A program made the translations under genes and the position numbers. From Lachnospiraceae bacterium UBA7199 (GTDB taxonomy: Bacteria; Bacillota; Clostridia; Lachnospirales; Lachnospiraceae), in assembly GCA_002490775.1 (NCBI GenBank), contig DKUR01000006.1:1-7829 (forward strand): DNA of 7,829 nt, in the 5' to 3' direction. Under the pieces are notes generated by a model. It was not told the DNA's origin. It did not search any database and saw nothing but the letters and a program-made list of their open reading frames with translations. Positions 5,490 to 7,829 of the stretch are shown piece by piece. How positions within the stretch are numbered: the first letter of the stretch is position 1; each line of letters opens with the position of its first letter.

Positions 5490-7829
5490 AACTTTCGAAT
5501 CTCCTCTGTATCAATGTAACTACTATAGCATCCTGTAGAGTTTGGCTTGTATGAATACTGTAGTGTGGATGAAATCCAAAGTGAATGCAGTTTGTTATAT
5601 TTGCGATATTCTTCTACAAGTGTAGGGAGTTGGTTCCCTTCTGATTTTGCACCAGTTGTTGTGATTCCAGCATCCTCAATCTTTGCAATGGGAATATCAT
5701 AATCAAAATGCTTTTTGATTACTGGTTTGATTTCTTCTGCAATAAGTTTCTGGAGCTCTGCCAATTCGTTCTCTGCATTCTTTTTGTTGACCTTATTGTC
5801 TTTCTGCGCTTGCTGTATATCAGTTATTTCGGTTTCGATAGCAGAAATATCTTTCTTGGCTTTTTTAGCCTTCTGAAGTTTGTCCTTTGCATCTTTCAGA
5901 TCCTCTTTTAAGGAATTTACAAGGTTGTCGCATATTACAATAGTGTTGTTGAGTGTATCAAGCTCTGCTTGATGTAATGCAGTTACTTCATCTATAGCCT
6001 TTTGTTTACACTTTGCGTATGCCTTTTCTTCAGCATCAGTGAATTTTCTCATAAACACAAGGCTAGGTTTAACAGTAGCACCGGCTGCAATAAATACATC
6101 CTGCGGAATAGAGCATATGAGAATGAGTTTAGCCCTACCTTCAAAATATTCGCGCACGGCCTGAAGGTTTTTATTATTAAGAACACCTTCTGGTAGAACC
6201 ATTCCCATACGCCCCCCTTTTTTGAGCAATCTTAGGCATCGCTCCATAAAAAGTACTTCTGTAAGGGTAGATGTAGAACCCAAATCGTAAAGTGACAATA
6301 AGGACTTTCCTATATGATCATCTACCTGTTTAAGGGCTTCGTCATACGCTTTGCCATATTGTGTCCTGTATTTTTTCTTCATATCTTCATCAGTAAACTT
6401 ATCTGCTGCAGATATAATCTGATTTCTATCAACATTCTGACCAAACGGAGGGTTTGTCAGAATAACATCAAAACGCTCTTCAAAAATACCATTTACATTT
6501 AATAAACCGTCATGATGATGTACTCCGCCGTGTCCATCTCCATGCATAATCATATTCATCTTTGATGTACGAGCCATGCGAGGATTTGCGTCTGTTCCAT
6601 AAATACAATTCCGTGAAAGCTGATACATACGGCTGCCTACTATGCTTGTATCAAGTTCTGTGTTGAGTGCAGTCTGCATTTCATCAATAGATTGACTTAT
6701 TTCTATTTGTTTTTCCTCTGATTTGCTATCGTAGTCAGCACCTTCCATTTCAGCCCTCAATTTATCTTTATGTTTGCGGATATCAGTCTCAATTTTTTCT
6801 CTGACATACTCGAATGCTTTGATAAGGAAACCGCCAGAGCCGCATGTCGGATCACAGATTACCTCGCCTTCCTCCGGGTCTAAAATTTCTGTCATAAAGT
6901 CAACAATAGTTCTGGGGGTAAAGAACTGTCCTAATTCACCCCTGAATGTTGTTCCGAGGAACTGCTCAAAGGCGATACCCTTAACATCATCTTGTGTATC
7001 AGAAAGATTAAAGTTTTCAAGCTTTTCAAGAATCTGTACAAAGCTGTTTTCTCTGATTTTTATTTCATCATTTTCTTCAAAAAGATGGTCGTCTTTAAAT
7101 TCTACCTTTGTGGTATTAAAAAGATTCTGCATATAAGGCTGGTCTATTCCGGCAGCCTTCAATCCGGGTCTGATATTTTTTTCGTAATTCTCTGCCTGTT
7201 CAAGATACTCTTTCTTCGTAAAGACTTTTGTTCCCTTCTGCTGACGTTCATATCTTATTTTCATGAAAAGAAGTTTACTAATCTCGTCAAACGCTGCTTC
7301 GGGAGAGAGCTTATCATTATTACGGATAATATTATGGCAGGCCTGAAGAGTCTTTGTAAATTCTTCACGGGTAAATGTTTTTGTTTGATTTTTAATTTGT
7401 TCGATTTTCTTAGCGTTATCAACATCTTTTGCAGTTGGAATAGCTACGACCTCTTCCAATTTTTGCGGAAGATATGTTGGATCTACGTTAAAAAATTTTG
7501 TTTCCTTTTCGTTTGTAGTTACAAAAAACTCTGCATGAGCCCATGATGCATAGTTGAATCCTTGATAATAGTCCTCAACACGAACCTTAACATTTTCGGA
7601 TTTGCATTCTACCACAATAAACGCGGCTTTTTTTGCATCTTTGTCAGCTTTGCTTTTCCATATTACAATATCAGCTCTTGCTTTTCCCTGTCCTCTGGAA
7701 GAATTATTGACTTTTAATTCTTGATCCATTTGTTCTAAAGCATATCCGTATTCATTTACAAGAATTGCAATATACTTTTGTCTTACTTTTTCTTCAGGCT
7801 TTGCTACTAGTATGTTGCAAAATAAATAA
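5486..7829 (-). CDS. hsdM: type I-like HsdM N6-adenine methyltransferase with N-terminal nuclease-like domain (5' end outside window)
   Basis: The enzyme methylates adenine N6 using S-adenosylmethionine, guided by HsdS. Residue numbers count from the internal Met at 7729. DPTCGSGGF (293-301) is the SAM-binding motif I, NPPF (426-429) is catalytic motif IV, and GQFFTPR (267-273) is the standard lead-in. VLPEGVL (511-517) and KPSLVFM (554-560) also fit HsdM. Upstream of these lies an HsdR_N-type domain, with ADIVIW (19-24) and FIVVECK (37-43) supplying the D and E-x-K of a PD-(D/E)xK nuclease. Residues about 565-670 form a long lysine- and glutamate-rich coiled coil. The reading frame continues past this Met to the right edge with good family-like sequence (EEKVRQKYIAILVNEYGYALEQ), so the true start is outside the window. 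No separate hsdR is visible. The gene overlaps hsdS by 4 bases. Confidence 0.92.
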   Translation of the reverse strand, partial: YLFCNILVAKPEEKVRQKYIAILVNEYGYALEQMDQELKVNNSSRGQGKARADIVIWKSKADKDAKKAAFIVVECKSENVKVRVEDYYQGFNYASWAHAEFFVTTNEKETKFFNVDPTYLPQKLEEVVAIPTAKDVDNAKKIEQIKNQTKTFTREEFTKTLQACHNIIRNNDKLSPEAAFDEISKLLFMKIRYERQQKGTKVFTKKEYLEQAENYEKNIRPGLKAAGIDQPYMQNLFNTTKVEFKDDHLFEENDEIKIRENSFVQILEKLENFNLSDTQDDVKGIAFEQFLGTTFRGELGQFFTPRTIVDFMTEILDPEEGEVICDPTCGSGGFLIKAFEYVREKIETDIRKHKDKLRAEMEGADYDSKSEEKQIEISQSIDEMQTALNTELDTSIVGSRMYQLSRNCIYGTDANPRMARTSKMNMIMHGDGHGGVHHHDGLLNVNGIFEERFDVILTNPPFGQNVDRNQIISAADKFTDEDMKKKYRTQYGKAYDEALKQVDDHIGKSLLSLYDLGSTSTLTEVLFMERCLRLLKKGGRMGMVLPEGVLNNKNLQAVREYFEGRAKLILICSIPQDVFIAAGATVKPSLVFMRKFTDAEEKAYAKCKQKAIDEVTALHQAELDTLNNTIVICDNLVNSLKEDLKDAKDKLQKAKKAKKDISAIETEITDIQQAQKDNKVNKKNAENELAELQKLIAEEIKPVIKKHFDYDIPIAKIEDAGITTTGAKSEGNQLPTLVEEYRKYNKLHSLWISSTLQYSYKPNSTGCYSSYIDTEEIRKL

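Noticed and set aside
6992..7546. 184-codon plus-strand frame opposite hsdM
   Set aside because: Its Phe-, Leu- and Cys-rich translation mimics a membrane protein but is the complement of Lys/Glu-rich hsdM codons. The methyltransferase motifs are on the other strand.

Overview
The window looks like accessory DNA from a gut-type Firmicute, most likely a Clostridia/Lachnospiraceae member. This rests on purine-rich Shine-Dalgarno sites, TTGnnn-17-TAnnnT promoters, AT-rich restriction-modification genes, and the recognisable style of the MBL hydrolase tail, the AAA/DUF4143 ATPase and the Fic protein. The assignment is by protein resemblance from memory, not by a search.

Left part, plus strand (1-3735). 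The window opens in the C-terminal end of an MBL-fold metallo-hydrolase. A doubtful small reading frame with a long hairpin in it follows, then about 320 bases without a convincing gene. Next comes an intact AAA ATPase with a DUF4143 C-terminus. It has a clear promoter, which is surrounded by three copies of a TCGC-A-rich-TTC motif, and a terminator downstream. After it lies a Fic-family AMPylase whose catalytic core is complete but whose N-terminus appears to be missing: it can only start at a GTG shortly after an in-frame stop, inside a 9-bp inverted repeat. Past fic is a stump that reads like the first ten residues of a low-molecular-weight protein tyrosine phosphatase and then turns into unrelated sequence.

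Right part, minus strand (3736-7829). A type I-like restriction-modification operon enters from the right edge. HsdM is an N6-adenine methyltransferase carrying an N-terminal HsdR_N-type nuclease-like domain, and its gene is cut by the window edge. It overlaps hsdS, which encodes a two-TRD specificity subunit, by 4 bases. A separate small helical protein of unknown function follows, with its own promoter and strong ribosome binding site. A hairpin terminator closes this block against the convergent fic side.

The picture is a patchwork: two truncated or cut genes (fic and the phosphatase stump) sit beside a defence-type operon, which suggests repeated recombination and a probable island boundary near 3567. 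hsdM and hsdS clearly work together in sequence-specific DNA methylation, and possibly cleavage. The ATPase, fic and small protein have no demonstrated link to them beyond neighbourhood. I found no tRNA, rRNA, CRISPR array, integrase or complete insertion sequence.
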